Source: JBBDIK01 sp040880465 (lineage in GTDB: Bacteria; Actinomycetota; UBA4738; JBBDHU01). From it: a DNA stretch of 15,965 nt. Shown in pieces: positions 6,522-14,121 of this stretch (positions are counted from its first letter, which is position 1; every line of letters starts with the position of its first letter). The notes beneath the pieces are model-generated. The model was not told where the DNA came from. It searched no databases and saw nothing but the letters and a program-made list of their open reading frames with translations. The position numbers were made by a program, and so were the translations under genes. The DNA is taken from NCBI GenBank assembly GCA_040880465.1, contig JBBDIK010000015.1, forward strand, positions 1 to 15,965, read 5' to 3'.

Positions 6522-7274
6522 ATGAGCAGACCTGCGAGCAGTGGCGGAGGGGTGTGGGCGGCGGGGTCGGCCGTTCGGGTCGTGGTTGCTCTGGTCGTCG
6601 TGGTTGCCCTGATCGCGGTGGCGTGCACGTCCCCGCCGCCGAGCGCGGGCCCGTTCGGGGTTCCGACCCGCGCTCCAAGCGCCTCGGCGTCCGCTTCTCC
6701 TGCCCGCTCTCCATCGCCGAGCGCACAGGAGGAGAAGGCCGGCATCGGGGAGAAGAAGGAGAAGAAGGAGCGCTACCACCCGACCGGGAGGCTCGTGACC
6801 GCCGATGGCCACGAGCGAGAGGGCAGGGGTTCCCCCGCGCATACCTACGTCGTCGAGGTGGAAGATGGGATGAGGGAGGATCCCGAGACGTTCGCCCGGC
6901 AGGTGGACGAGGTGCTGTTCGATCGGCGCAGCTGGCCGGGAACCTTCGAGCGCGTCGACCACGGACCGGTCGACTTCCACGTCATCCTGGCCAGTCCGGA
7001 CCTCACCGATCGGCTCTGCCTGCCTCTCGATACCGCCGGGATCTACTCCTGTTATCAGAGCGGGAACGCCGTACTGAACTCGATGCGGTGGAAGCAAGGC
7101 GCCTCCCCGTATGGGAAAGACCTTCGGGCCTACCGCACCTACATGATCAACCACGAGGTCGGTCATGCGCTCGGCAACGGCCACGCGTCGTGCGGCGGCT
7201 CCGGTCAGAAGGCGCCGATCATGATGCAGCAGACCAAGGGTGTTGCCCCGTGCACGCCGAACCCCTGGCCCTGA
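6522..7274 (+). CDS. DUF3152 family putative zinc metalloprotease lipoprotein
   Basis: The 250-residue protein has an N-terminal hydrophobic segment ending in a lipobox-like VAC (C35), then a Pro/Ser/Ala-rich linker (38-68) and a Glu/Lys-rich stretch (69-83). The globular domain starts near residue 85 and resembles DUF3152, a family largely confined to actinobacteria. It contains HEVGHALGNGH (211-221), a full HExxHxxGxxH metzincin-type zinc site with H211, H215 and H221 as ligands and E212 as the base. A following PIMMQQ (232-237) could be the Met-turn. Four cysteines (166, 177, 224, 244) could form two disulfides outside the membrane. A surface protease role is inferred; substrates are unknown. 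It is transcribed alone, divergent from the dehydrogenases and convergent with the glycosyltransferase. Confidence 0.85.
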   Translation: MSRPASSGGGVWAAGSAVRVVVALVVVVALIAVACTSPPPSAGPFGVPTRAPSASASASPARSPSPSAQEEKAGIGEKKEKKERYHPTGRLVTADGHEREGRGSPAHTYVVEVEDGMREDPETFARQVDEVLFDRRSWPGTFERVDHGPVDFHVILASPDLTDRLCLPLDTAGIYSCYQSGNAVLNSMRWKQGASPYGKDLRAYRTYMINHEVGHALGNGHASCGGSGQKAPIMMQQTKGVAPCTPNPWP

Positions 7275-7325
7275 CGGTCGGTTCCGCCGGGGAGCTCGGT
7301 CGGCGCGCGTGCGTACGGACAGGAC

Positions 7326-8624
7326 TCAACGCGTGATGGGCTCTCCCGACGCCGCGAGGCGTTCGATCCGGTCGGCCGCTTGTACGGTTCCGGGATCGGC
7401 CTGCAGCCGGGTAGCGATGTCCTGCATCCGCGAGGAGAGGGCCGCGTCCGAGAGCAGGCGGTCGAGCGCGGTGAAGAACTCCATCTCGCTGAATCCGTAG
7501 GTCGACAGGCGTACCCCGTACCCGGTCTCGTGCACCCGCTGAGCATTGTCGTGCTGATCCCAGAACAGCGGCAGCACCATCATCGGTTTCCCGAAGTGGA
7601 ACGCCTCGGTGACCGTGTTGTTCCCGCCGTGGGTGATGACCAGGTCGACGTCGGGGATGATCTTGGTCTGCGGGAGGAACTCGGCCCCAGCCTGACGGTC
7701 GTGCAGCGCGATCTCCTCGTGCTGGGGCCCCATGCTCACGATCACGCGGTGAGACGACTTCGCGAGCAGCGACGTGAGTCGGTTCATCAGCTCGGTGTCC
7801 GCCGAGCCCAGCGAGCCGAGCGAGAGGTAGATGAGTTTCCCGTCCTGGCCGATCACTTCGGCGGGGAGTTCCCAGTCCTCGTCGGTGTCGCGGACGCAGG
7901 AGTCGAGTCGGTGCCACGTCGGACCGAGCGGGACCGAGCGCTGGTAGTCGACCTCGGCGGGGTAGAGGTACAGGTTCAGCCACGGTGACTCGTGGATGAA
8001 CTCTCCGTCGGGGAGCATCGGCGCGCCTTTCTCCTCGCAGAACGCGCTGAAGCCTTTCTGCAGTGGCCGATGCAGGTCGCGGTAGCGCCGGCGGAACTGG
8101 ACGCGGCCGGACGGATCGACCGTCGGCAGTCCGGAGAACGTCGGCGGTAGCTCGGGATCCTTCATCTCCAGCGGGTTGCACGAGACGATCCGCACCCACG
8201 GGATACCGGACGCGGGGACCGCAGGGAACGCCACGACGTTGTCCTCGACGATGACGTCGGGCGCAACCTCCGTCCAGATCTCGCGCAGGCGGTCGTCGAC
8301 GTACTCCGCTCCGCCGATGAGTTCCTCCCACACCGGTCTGATGAAGTTCTCGAGCTGCTCGAACGTCGAGGTGCGGAAGACCGGCGCCGTCTCGCGGACG
8401 AAGTCCTTCCAGAACTGGCCGGGCTCCTCGGGCTCTTCGGGCGGAGGCTTGAGACGCATGAGCGCCTCCTCGAACCCCTTGGCCTCCAAGGTTCCCTTGA
8501 AGGACTCCTCGAGGACGAAGACGATACGGTGACCGCGTTCGCGGAGAACGCTGGCGATGCCGACGCAGTTGTTCGTCGGCCCGTAGGCCCCTTCGGGGAA
8601 GAAGACGATGGTCTTCCCGGTCAC
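7326..8624 (-). CDS. GT1-like (UDP-glycosyltransferase/MGT type) glycosyltransferase
   Basis: A 432-residue GT-B fold enzyme. The C-terminal nucleotide-sugar domain shows LIYLSLGSLGS (264-274), FLPQTKIIPDVDLVITHGGNNTVTE as the donor-site block around 316-340 (HGG at 332-334) and LPLFWDQHDNAQR (351-363), the classical HGG...DQ..NA pattern. The N-terminal acceptor domain begins TGKTIVFFPEGAYGPTNN and lacks the usual GHxxP catalytic histidine position. The frame is open to 8927, but I place the start at GTG 8624: a TTGACC / 17 bp / CAGAGT promoter ends 7 nt before it and the N-terminus fits the first Rossmann strand. Donor and acceptor (a lipid, natural product or xenobiotic) cannot be deduced. 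It is divergent from the S9 peptidase gene, 59 nt away. Confidence 0.87.
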   Translation of the reverse strand: MTGKTIVFFPEGAYGPTNNCVGIASVLRERGHRIVFVLEESFKGTLEAKGFEEALMRLKPPPEEPEEPGQFWKDFVRETAPVFRTSTFEQLENFIRPVWEELIGGAEYVDDRLREIWTEVAPDVIVEDNVVAFPAVPASGIPWVRIVSCNPLEMKDPELPPTFSGLPTVDPSGRVQFRRRYRDLHRPLQKGFSAFCEEKGAPMLPDGEFIHESPWLNLYLYPAEVDYQRSVPLGPTWHRLDSCVRDTDEDWELPAEVIGQDGKLIYLSLGSLGSADTELMNRLTSLLAKSSHRVIVSMGPQHEEIALHDRQAGAEFLPQTKIIPDVDLVITHGGNNTVTEAFHFGKPMMVLPLFWDQHDNAQRVHETGYGVRLSTYGFSEMEFFTALDRLLSDAALSSRMQDIATRLQADPGTVQAADRIERLAASGEPITR

Positions 8625-8631
8625 GGTCCTG

Positions 8632-8660
8632 ACTCTGGCGGTCCGGCCCCGATGGGTCAA
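8632..8660 (-). promoter_or_regulatory. Glycosyltransferase promoter (leaderless)
   Basis: Minus-strand -35 TTGACC (8655-8660), a 17-bp spacer and -10 CAGAGT (8632-8637). The GTG start at 8624 follows after 7 nt without a Shine-Dalgarno sequence. This is the best -35/-10 pair in the window. Confidence 0.6.
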
Positions 8661-8665
8661 GTTGG

Positions 8666-8674
8666 TGCTAACGT
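8666..8674 (+). promoter_or_regulatory. Extended -10 of the S9 peptidase gene (leaderless)
   Basis: TGC-TAACGT forms an extended -10 (TGN then TANNNT), and ATG 8684 follows after 9 nt with no Shine-Dalgarno sequence. No -35 is needed or seen. It lies back to back with the glycosyltransferase promoter. Confidence 0.55.
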
Positions 8675-8683
8675 GCCCCCCGC

Positions 8684-10522
8684 ATGACCGCTGCCGAACG
8701 CCCCGTCTGGGAACGCCGGTTCCTCGCCCCCTACGTGAACATGCCGTCCTGGCCGCGTGCCGCCCCGGACCGTTGCGTCCTGCTCTCCGACGAGGGCGGC
8801 TCCATGCAGGCCTGGGCCTTCGACGCCGCCACCGGGGAACGTCGCCGAGCCAGTGACGAACCCGTCGGGATCCTCCCCGAGGAAGGCTGTGATCCGACGC
8901 CGACCCCCGACGGGAACGGCGTCGCATGGTTCTCGGACCCCGATGGCAAGGAGGCCGGCACGTGGGTCGTGGCCCCGTTCGACGGGTCCGCCGAAGCGCA
9001 GCCGCTGCTCCCCGACGTTCCCTTCGGCTGGTACTCGGGCCTGGCGCTGGGTCCCCGTACCGTCGCGATGGCCATGGGCTACGACGACGGCTTCAGGGTC
9101 TACGTCTCTCGCGACGGCGGACCTGCGCGGATCCTGCACGAACATCCCGAAGAGCTGCGCATCCCGGTCCCCGAGTGGGGCGGGTACAACAACGCCGCGC
9201 TATCCGCCGACGAGCGCTACCTCTGCATCGCGCACGCCGAATCGGGCAACCAGCTCCACTACGCGCTCCGCGTCTACGACCTCGAGACCTTCGAGCCGGT
9301 CGGCGAACAGGACGACGTGGATCTGGACCTCGGGGCCTGTGTCTGGATGCCGGAACCGGGTGACCAGCGCCTGATCATCCGGCACGAGCGGACGGGCTCC
9401 CATCGCCCAGCCGTCTGGAACGTCGAGACCGGGGAGGTCACCGACGTTCCGCTCGACCTGTCGGGCGAGGTCGATGCGTACGATGTCTGGCCGGACGGTT
9501 CGGCCATCCTCATCTCGCAGTCCCTCGATGCCAGGAGCTACCTGCAACGCGTCGAGATCGCGACCGGCGTCGCAACGCCCATCGACCACCCCGAGGGGTG
9601 CGTCTGGGGCGGAGGGGTTCGTCCCGACGGCTCGGTGTGGTTCCGCCACGACAGCGGCAGCATGTCCGACGTCGTCTACTCCTCGACGGGCGAGCCGGTC
9701 TATACCCCGGCCACCCCGCCGGACGCCGTCCTGACCGGCCGTCCCTACGCTTCGATGCACGTCGCGAACCGGGACGGCGAACCGGTCCAGGGGTTCCTGG
9801 TGACGCCGGACGGCGAGCCGCCGTACCCGCTCATCAACCTCATCCACGGCGGCCCGGCCTGGTTCTGGGGTGACTACTGGGCACCGAAAGTGCAGGCGTT
9901 CGCCGACGCCGGGTTCGCGGTGGCGCTGGTGAACTACCGCGGAACCGCCGGGTTCGGTGCCGACTGGCGGGATCGTCTCATCCGCAACATCGGGTTCCCC
10001 GAGACGGAGGACCTGAACGACTGGACCGACCGGCTGATCGCCGATGGGATCGCGGACCCAGACCGGTGCGCGATCGGAGGGGCGTCATGGGGCGGGTACC
10101 TCACGCTCCTCGGCATCGGGATGCACCCGGAGCGGTGGAAGGCGGCGCTCGGGATCGTGCCGGTTGGCGACTACGTGGCCGGGTACGAGGACTCGGCCCC
10201 GTCGCTCCAGGCCATGGACCGTGCCTACCTGGGGGCCCCGCCCGCCGAGATCCCAGAGTTCATCACGCCGCGTTCGCCGATCACGTACGTGGACGACGTC
10301 GCGTGTCCGGTCTTCATCCTCTACGGGGAGAACGACACACGGTGCCCGCCGCGGCAGGTCGAGAACTACGTCAACGCGCTCCGCGAGGCAGGCGGTGATG
10401 TGGTAGCGCACACGTACGGGACCGGTCACTCCTCGCAGGTCACCGACGAGGAGATCGTCCACGTTCGGATGATGCTGGGGTTCCTGGCCAAGCACATCCC
10501 GGGGATCCGCGTCCCCGGATAG
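8684..10522 (+). CDS. S9 family (prolyl oligopeptidase / acylaminoacyl-peptidase-like) serine peptidase
   Basis: The 612-residue protein has an N-terminal beta-propeller-like region (about 25-340, with repeated DG/ETGE-type blade turns) and a C-terminal alpha/beta hydrolase domain. The hydrolase has HGGP (388-391) for the oxyanion hole, GGASWGGY (465-472) with nucleophile S468, D551 in LYGENDTRCPP, and H582 in GTGHSS, a complete S9 triad in the usual order. No signal peptide is present, so it is probably cytosolic and cleaves short peptides or N-acyl amino acids. The exact specificity is not visible. It begins as a leaderless message at ATG 8684 and is convergent with the dehydrogenase at 10550, 27 nt away. 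Confidence 0.92.
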   Translation: MTAAERPVWERRFLAPYVNMPSWPRAAPDRCVLLSDEGGSMQAWAFDAATGERRRASDEPVGILPEEGCDPTPTPDGNGVAWFSDPDGKEAGTWVVAPFDGSAEAQPLLPDVPFGWYSGLALGPRTVAMAMGYDDGFRVYVSRDGGPARILHEHPEELRIPVPEWGGYNNAALSADERYLCIAHAESGNQLHYALRVYDLETFEPVGEQDDVDLDLGACVWMPEPGDQRLIIRHERTGSHRPAVWNVETGEVTDVPLDLSGEVDAYDVWPDGSAILISQSLDARSYLQRVEIATGVATPIDHPEGCVWGGGVRPDGSVWFRHDSGSMSDVVYSSTGEPVYTPATPPDAVLTGRPYASMHVANRDGEPVQGFLVTPDGEPPYPLINLIHGGPAWFWGDYWAPKVQAFADAGFAVALVNYRGTAGFGADWRDRLIRNIGFPETEDLNDWTDRLIADGIADPDRCAIGGASWGGYLTLLGIGMHPERWKAALGIVPVGDYVAGYEDSAPSLQAMDRAYLGAPPAEIPEFITPRSPITYVDDVACPVFILYGENDTRCPPRQVENYVNALREAGGDVVAHTYGTGHSSQVTDEEIVHVRMMLGFLAKHIPGIRVPG

Positions 10523-10551
10523 ATCGGGGGCCTCGGGCCGCCTCGGGATCT
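10521..10551. terminator. Weak inverted repeat between convergent genes
   Basis: AGATC (10521-10525) and GATCT (10547-10551) flank a GC-rich segment with repeated CCTCGGG, spanning both stop codons. No U-tract is present. A bidirectional terminator is possible but weakly supported. Confidence 0.25.
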
Positions 10552-11782
10552 ACTGGTGGCCGCGGTCCCGTTCGGCTTCCGCGACCTTCGCAACGGCCAG
10601 TTCGTAGGCCGCGTCGCGCAAGGAGATCGACTGACCCTCGGCGCGTCCGGTCACCTGACTCGTGGCATCTCGGAGCTTGTCGGTCAGCCGCCGGTTCACC
10701 TTCTCCAGCGGCCATGCATCGTGCTGCATGTTCTGGGTCCACTCGAGGTAGGACACGACCACGCCGCCGGCGTTCGCCAGGATGTCGGGGACGACGGTCA
10801 CGCCGCGCTTGTTCAGCTCGCGGTCGGCACCCGGGTTCGTCGGGTAGTTCGCGATCTCGACGACGATCCCGGCCTGCATCCGTTCGCAGTTCTCTTCGTT
10901 GACGGCCTCCTCGAGCGCCGCCGGGACGAAGATCTCGGCCGGGATGTCGATGATGTCGTCCGGCGAACGCGTCTCCGCGCCGGGGAAATCTGCGACGCTG
11001 CCGGTCTCGCGCTTGTGTTCGGCGACGGCGATCGGATCTACGCCGTGCTCGTTGTGGATCGTCGCCTTCGAGTCCGACACCGCCACGATCGGGTATCCGA
11101 CCTGGTGCGCGAGCTTCGCGAACCACGAGCCGGCGTTGCCGAAGCCCTGGACGGTGACGCGGGTGTCGCTGCGGGACAGGCCCCGGTCCTCGGCGATCTT
11201 GTCGAGGACGATCAACGCCCCGCGGCCCGTTGCCTCTTCGCGTCCGAGTGAGCCGCCGACCGAGATCGGCTTGCCGGTGATGACGGCGGGGTGATACCCG
11301 GCGAGCGCCGACCACTCGTCGAACATCCATCCCATCGTCTGGGCGTTCGTGTTCACGTCCGGCGCGGGAACATCCTCGTGCGGTCCGATCACGGGGGCGA
11401 TCGCGCGGACGTACGCGCGTGCGAGGCGCTCGACCTCGGCGACTGACAGGAGCTTCGGGTCGACGATGACGCCGCCCTTCCCGCCGCCGAACGGGACGTC
11501 GGCCAGCGCCGTCTTCCAGGTCATCAGGGCGGCGAAACACCGGATCTCGTCGATGCTGACCAGCGGGTGGAACCGGATGCCGCCCTTGAACGGTCCCCGG
11601 GCGTTGTTGTACTGCACGCGGTACCCGGTGTAGACGCCCAACGTGCCATCATCCATCGGGAATCGGACCTGCACCCAGACCTCGCGGAAGGGCGTCGACA
11701 GTGCTTCCCGCAGACCCCCGTTGAGGCCGATCCGCTTCGCCGCATCCTGCATGAATCCCTGGACAGCTTCGAACGCTTGCAT
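10550..11782 (-). CDS. Glu/Leu/Phe/Val dehydrogenase, probably glutamate dehydrogenase
   Basis: The 410-residue enzyme matches the hexameric glutamate dehydrogenase class: GPFKGGIRFHP (63-73, K66), TWKTALADVPFGGGKGGV (88-105, K90 and catalytic K102), VPAPDVNTN (138-146, D142), a VQGFGNAG dinucleotide-binding loop (211-218) and DILANAGGVVVSY (333-345, S344). It would interconvert glutamate and 2-oxoglutarate plus ammonia in the cytosol. The Asp at the end of the second Rossmann strand (VSDSK, D236) weakly suggests NAD preference. The normally invariant VVEGANGPTTP loop reads VVEIANYPTNP here (307-317), an unusual variant. ATG 11782 has AAGGAGC (11791-11797) at 8 nt. Another amino acid substrate within the family cannot be excluded. 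Confidence 0.92.
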   Translation of the reverse strand: MQAFEAVQGFMQDAAKRIGLNGGLREALSTPFREVWVQVRFPMDDGTLGVYTGYRVQYNNARGPFKGGIRFHPLVSIDEIRCFAALMTWKTALADVPFGGGKGGVIVDPKLLSVAEVERLARAYVRAIAPVIGPHEDVPAPDVNTNAQTMGWMFDEWSALAGYHPAVITGKPISVGGSLGREEATGRGALIVLDKIAEDRGLSRSDTRVTVQGFGNAGSWFAKLAHQVGYPIVAVSDSKATIHNEHGVDPIAVAEHKRETGSVADFPGAETRSPDDIIDIPAEIFVPAALEEAVNEENCERMQAGIVVEIANYPTNPGADRELNKRGVTVVPDILANAGGVVVSYLEWTQNMQHDAWPLEKVNRRLTDKLRDATSQVTGRAEGQSISLRDAAYELAVAKVAEAERDRGHQ

Positions 11783-11865
11783 AGGGTCGCGCTCCTTCGT
11801 GTGGGGAATCTGTGACCTCTATGGTGCCATATCCGGACTGCCTACCTCAGGGGGCCGGAAGTCCG

Positions 11866-11871
11866 TACACT
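11866..11871 (+). promoter_or_regulatory. Candidate -10 box of the phosphoesterase gene
   Basis: TACACT, a TANNNT match, lies 34 nt before ATG 11906. A transcript from here would have a leader of roughly 28 nt containing AGAGGAACGAGGG as a ribosome-binding region. No clear -35 is present. Confidence 0.35.
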
Positions 11872-11905
11872 GACGGGACTCCAGAGGAACGAGGGCTGTA
11901 CAGGC

Positions 11906-13384
11906 ATGCATCAGAACCCGACGCGGAGGCGTTCACGGCACCTCCGGCTGCTTACCGCCCTGCTGCTGGCTGGGGTCGTCGTGGCCGCATGCACGCAGCT
12001 CGGGGGATCACCGACCCCCGGCCCCTCCTCCGTCTCCCCGCCGAGCCCCAGTCCCGCCTTCGACACGAAGACCCCGATCGAGAAGGTCGTCTTCATCATC
12101 AAGGAGAACCGGAGCTTCGACACGATGTTCGGCCGCTTCCCGGGCGTGAACGGCGTGACGAATGGCAAGATGGCATTGCTGCTTCCCCAGGTGATCCGGG
12201 AGTACGACGGCAGCTACCAGGATGTCGTCCGGGTCCCGCTCGCCGCGGCGCCCGATCGGTACCCCAGCGATATCCCGCACGACTACGTGCAGGCCATCCC
12301 CAACTACGCCGACGGAGCGATGACCGGATTCGGGACGAACCTGAACGCGGTTAGGTACGCGTACACGCAGCAGCGGCCACAAGACATCCCGAACTACTGG
12401 AAGCTCGCGCAGGACTACGCGATCTCGGACAACTTCTTCGCATCCGCCGTCGGGCCCTCGTTCCCCAATCACCTGATGACCATCGCGGCGACGTCGGCCC
12501 AGACCCACGACAACCCGGACCAGTCCACCAAGCAGATCGCGAAGATGCAGCAGCAGGGGCTGGCCAAGACGTGGGGCTGCGATATCCCGCCGAGCGGGCG
12601 GGTTCCGATCTACCCGAAGAAGGGCGATCCGTTCGACGGTCGCGAGCCGATCAAGACGGTTCGCCCGTGCTTCAAGGTCCGCACGCTCGGGGACGAGCTC
12701 TCGAGCCAAGGGATCCCGTGGGCGTACTACTCGGCGACCCCCGAGCAGATCGGATACATCTGGTCCGCCTACGACGCCATCGAGAAGTACAACAAGGACA
12801 CGGAGCTTCGCGCCGAGCACATCCGTCCGGTCAACGACATCCTGGTGGACATCCGTGAGGGCGCATTGCCCCCGGTCACGTGGGTCACTCCGCGGTTCGA
12901 GTGGTCCGAACACCCGGAGTACTCCATGTGTTGGGGAGAACGCTGGACTTCGCAGATCGTGAACGAGCTGATGGCCAGCCCCGACTGGGAGCACACCGCG
13001 GTCTTCATCACCTGGGACGACTGGGGCGGGTTCTACGATCACGTCGCACCCCCGAAGGTCGACGGGTTCGGACTCGGTTTCCGCGTGCCGACGCTGACGG
13101 TCTCGCCGTACGCGAAGGAGGGGTACGTCGATTCGAAGGTCGGTGAATTCGCCTCGATCCTGCGCTTCATCGAGCAGAACTGGGGCCTGTCGCCGCTGAC
13201 CAACCGCGACCGCAAGCCCAACGACATGACCCAGAACTTCGACTTCAAGCAGGAGCCCCGTGCGGCGGCGCCCCTGCAGTTGCGGGAAGACTGCGAGGGC
13301 AGCCCCATCGACCGGCCGGAGGAGTGGCTCGCGAACCCGAACGCCGGAGACCGCGACGAGCAGGCCGACGTGAACGGCGCCTAG
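11906..13384 (+). CDS. Phosphoesterase family lipoprotein (phospholipase C / acid phosphatase AcpA-like)
   Basis: The 492-residue protein has an arginine-rich N-terminus, a hydrophobic core and the lipobox VAAC (C29), then a Ser/Pro linker, so it is expected to be an anchored extracytoplasmic lipoprotein. Catalytic signatures of the phosphoesterase family are clear: IIKENRSFDTMFG (64-76) with metal ligands E67 and N68 and likely nucleophile S70, GPSFPNH (183-189), WSEHPEY (333-339), and ITWDDWGGFYDHVAPP (368-383) with D371, D372 and H379. It would hydrolyse phospholipids or phosphomonoesters at the cell surface; substrate choice is not readable. A conserved-looking C-terminal tail rich in acidic residues follows the domain. 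The small membrane protein at 13409 starts 24 nt after its stop and may be co-transcribed. Confidence 0.9.
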   Translation: MHQNPTRRRSRHLRLLTALLLAGVVVAACTQLGGSPTPGPSSVSPPSPSPAFDTKTPIEKVVFIIKENRSFDTMFGRFPGVNGVTNGKMALLLPQVIREYDGSYQDVVRVPLAAAPDRYPSDIPHDYVQAIPNYADGAMTGFGTNLNAVRYAYTQQRPQDIPNYWKLAQDYAISDNFFASAVGPSFPNHLMTIAATSAQTHDNPDQSTKQIAKMQQQGLAKTWGCDIPPSGRVPIYPKKGDPFDGREPIKTVRPCFKVRTLGDELSSQGIPWAYYSATPEQIGYIWSAYDAIEKYNKDTELRAEHIRPVNDILVDIREGALPPVTWVTPRFEWSEHPEYSMCWGERWTSQIVNELMASPDWEHTAVFITWDDWGGFYDHVAPPKVDGFGLGFRVPTLTVSPYAKEGYVDSKVGEFASILRFIEQNWGLSPLTNRDRKPNDMTQNFDFKQEPRAAAPLQLREDCEGSPIDRPEEWLANPNAGDRDEQADVNGA

Positions 13385-13408
13385 GGGCGCTGTGGTTCAC
13401 TGACGGAC

Positions 13409-13690
13409 ATGGACCTGCTGACGCTCCTCGTGCGCCTGGCGATCGCCGTCGTCATCGTGGTGGTCATCTGGAAGGTCGGGATCACGATGCTGCGGGCGGC
13501 GTCGGCCGGGGGCGGTCCGAGGGAGAAGATCGATCCCGAGGATGTCGAGGATCTCGAGGTCTTCTTCGTGTGCAAGGAGTGCGGGACCGAGCTGAAGGTC
13601 ACGACCCTGGGGAAGGTGCAGGTCCCCAGGCATTGCGGTGAGCCGATGGAGGTCGTCCGGCGGCCTCGGCCGGGCCCGTCCTCCGCCTAG
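13409..13690 (+). CDS. Small membrane-anchored protein with desulforedoxin-like metal site
   Basis: The 93-residue protein has one N-terminal membrane segment (residues 3-27), a short linker and a compact domain FVCKECGTELKV...RHCGEPMEVV (53-83). Spacing and residues resemble desulforedoxin (C-x2-C-G ... C-C-G-x-P-M), where four cysteines bind iron. Here the ligands would be C55, C58, H75 and C76, so the first Cys of the CC pair is His. Such a C3H set more often binds zinc, but iron is possible. The domain is predicted to be cytosolic, because residues flanking the segment on the C-terminal side are basic, though the topology is uncertain. It has no Shine-Dalgarno sequence and a weak -10 (TTCACT, 13396-13401); co-transcription with the phosphoesterase is plausible. 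Its function is not known. Confidence 0.72.
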   Translation: MDLLTLLVRLAIAVVIVVVIWKVGITMLRAASAGGGPREKIDPEDVEDLEVFFVCKECGTELKVTTLGKVQVPRHCGEPMEVVRRPRPGPSSA

Positions 13691-13708
13691 GCGCCCGAGC
13701 GGTCGGAG

Positions 13709-13740
13709 TTTTCCACAGTGGGGAAATCCCATGGGGATAA
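13709..13740. other. Pair of DnaA-box-like sequences between convergent genes
   Basis: TTTTCCACA (13709-13717, plus strand) fits TTWTNCACA, and TGGGGATAA (13732-13740) read on the minus strand is TTATCCCCA, one base from TTATCCACA. They face each other, and an ACACCGGTGT palindrome follows at 13743-13752. This short AT-richer patch separates the 13409 gene and crgA. Binding by DnaA is not shown; a terminator-like role is equally possible. Confidence 0.3.
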
Positions 13741-13756
13741 TTACACCGGTGTCGTT

Positions 13757-14023
13757 CTAGCGGAGGCGCGTCGCGGCGATGAAGCAACCGGCGATGAATC
13801 CGAGCCCGATCCAGAGGAAATGCGGCTGGGTGGAACCCCCGCTCGTGGGGACGAGTCCCATGTAGTTCAGCACGATGACGAGGACGCCCAAGACGCCCAG
13901 TCCGATGACGAACCCGATGTACCACTTGGAGCTGGGCTTGCGCTTGGCCGGCTTCTTCGGCGCCGCCTTCGGCACGTACGGCCGTTTCTTCTGTTTCGTC
14001 TTGCGACCCTTGGACTCGGGCAT
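13757..14023 (-). CDS. crgA: CrgA-like septation/cell-division protein
   Basis: The 88-residue product has a strongly basic N-terminus beginning MPESKGRK, then SSKWYIGFVIG leading into a first membrane segment (34-56), a short Ser/Gly-rich outer loop and a second segment (66-84) ending in a basic tail. This matches CrgA of actinobacteria in length, the MPxSKxRK start, the two-helix layout and the (P)SSxW entry to helix 1. CrgA is an inner-membrane divisome protein that interacts with FtsZ, FtsQ, FtsI and peptidoglycan synthases (family knowledge). It is separated from its usual actinobacterial neighbours near oriC (pknA, pknB, rodA); none are in this window. Its start is probably leaderless. 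Confidence 0.82.
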   Translation of the reverse strand: MPESKGRKTKQKKRPYVPKAAPKKPAKRKPSSKWYIGFVIGLGVLGVLVIVLNYMGLVPTSGGSTQPHFLWIGLGFIAGCFIAATRLR

Positions 14024-14029
14024 GCCCGG

Positions 14030-14035
14030 ATGATA
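14030..14035 (-). promoter_or_regulatory. crgA -10 box (leaderless)
   Basis: Minus-strand TATCAT, near-consensus, ends 6 nt before ATG 14023 and no Shine-Dalgarno sequence intervenes, indicating a leaderless mRNA. Confidence 0.5.
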
Positions 14036-14107
14036 CCCGGGGCGGCTGCCGTGCGTTGCTCCCCAGGTGGCGGTGCCCTGTCGCCGGGCGTCGTGCAGCC
14101 GGCCCGG

Positions 14108-14113
14108 TACCCT
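14108..14113 (+). promoter_or_regulatory. Candidate -10 box of the HAD hydrolase gene (leaderless)
   Basis: TACCCT lies 8 nt before ATG 14122, again without a Shine-Dalgarno sequence. This supports the short start over the 14056 start of the open frame. Confidence 0.5.
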
Positions 14114-14121
14114 TCCCGCAC

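Noticed and set aside
5632..6726. Long minus-strand frames overlapping dehydrogenase copy A and extending upstream
   Set aside because: Extremely Arg/Pro-rich sequence in the wrong frame relative to the conserved propeller motifs.
6725..6772. Purine-rich tract in the DUF3152 gene as a repeat or structural element
   Set aside because: It is simply the Glu/Lys-rich linker coding sequence, common in lipoprotein spacers.
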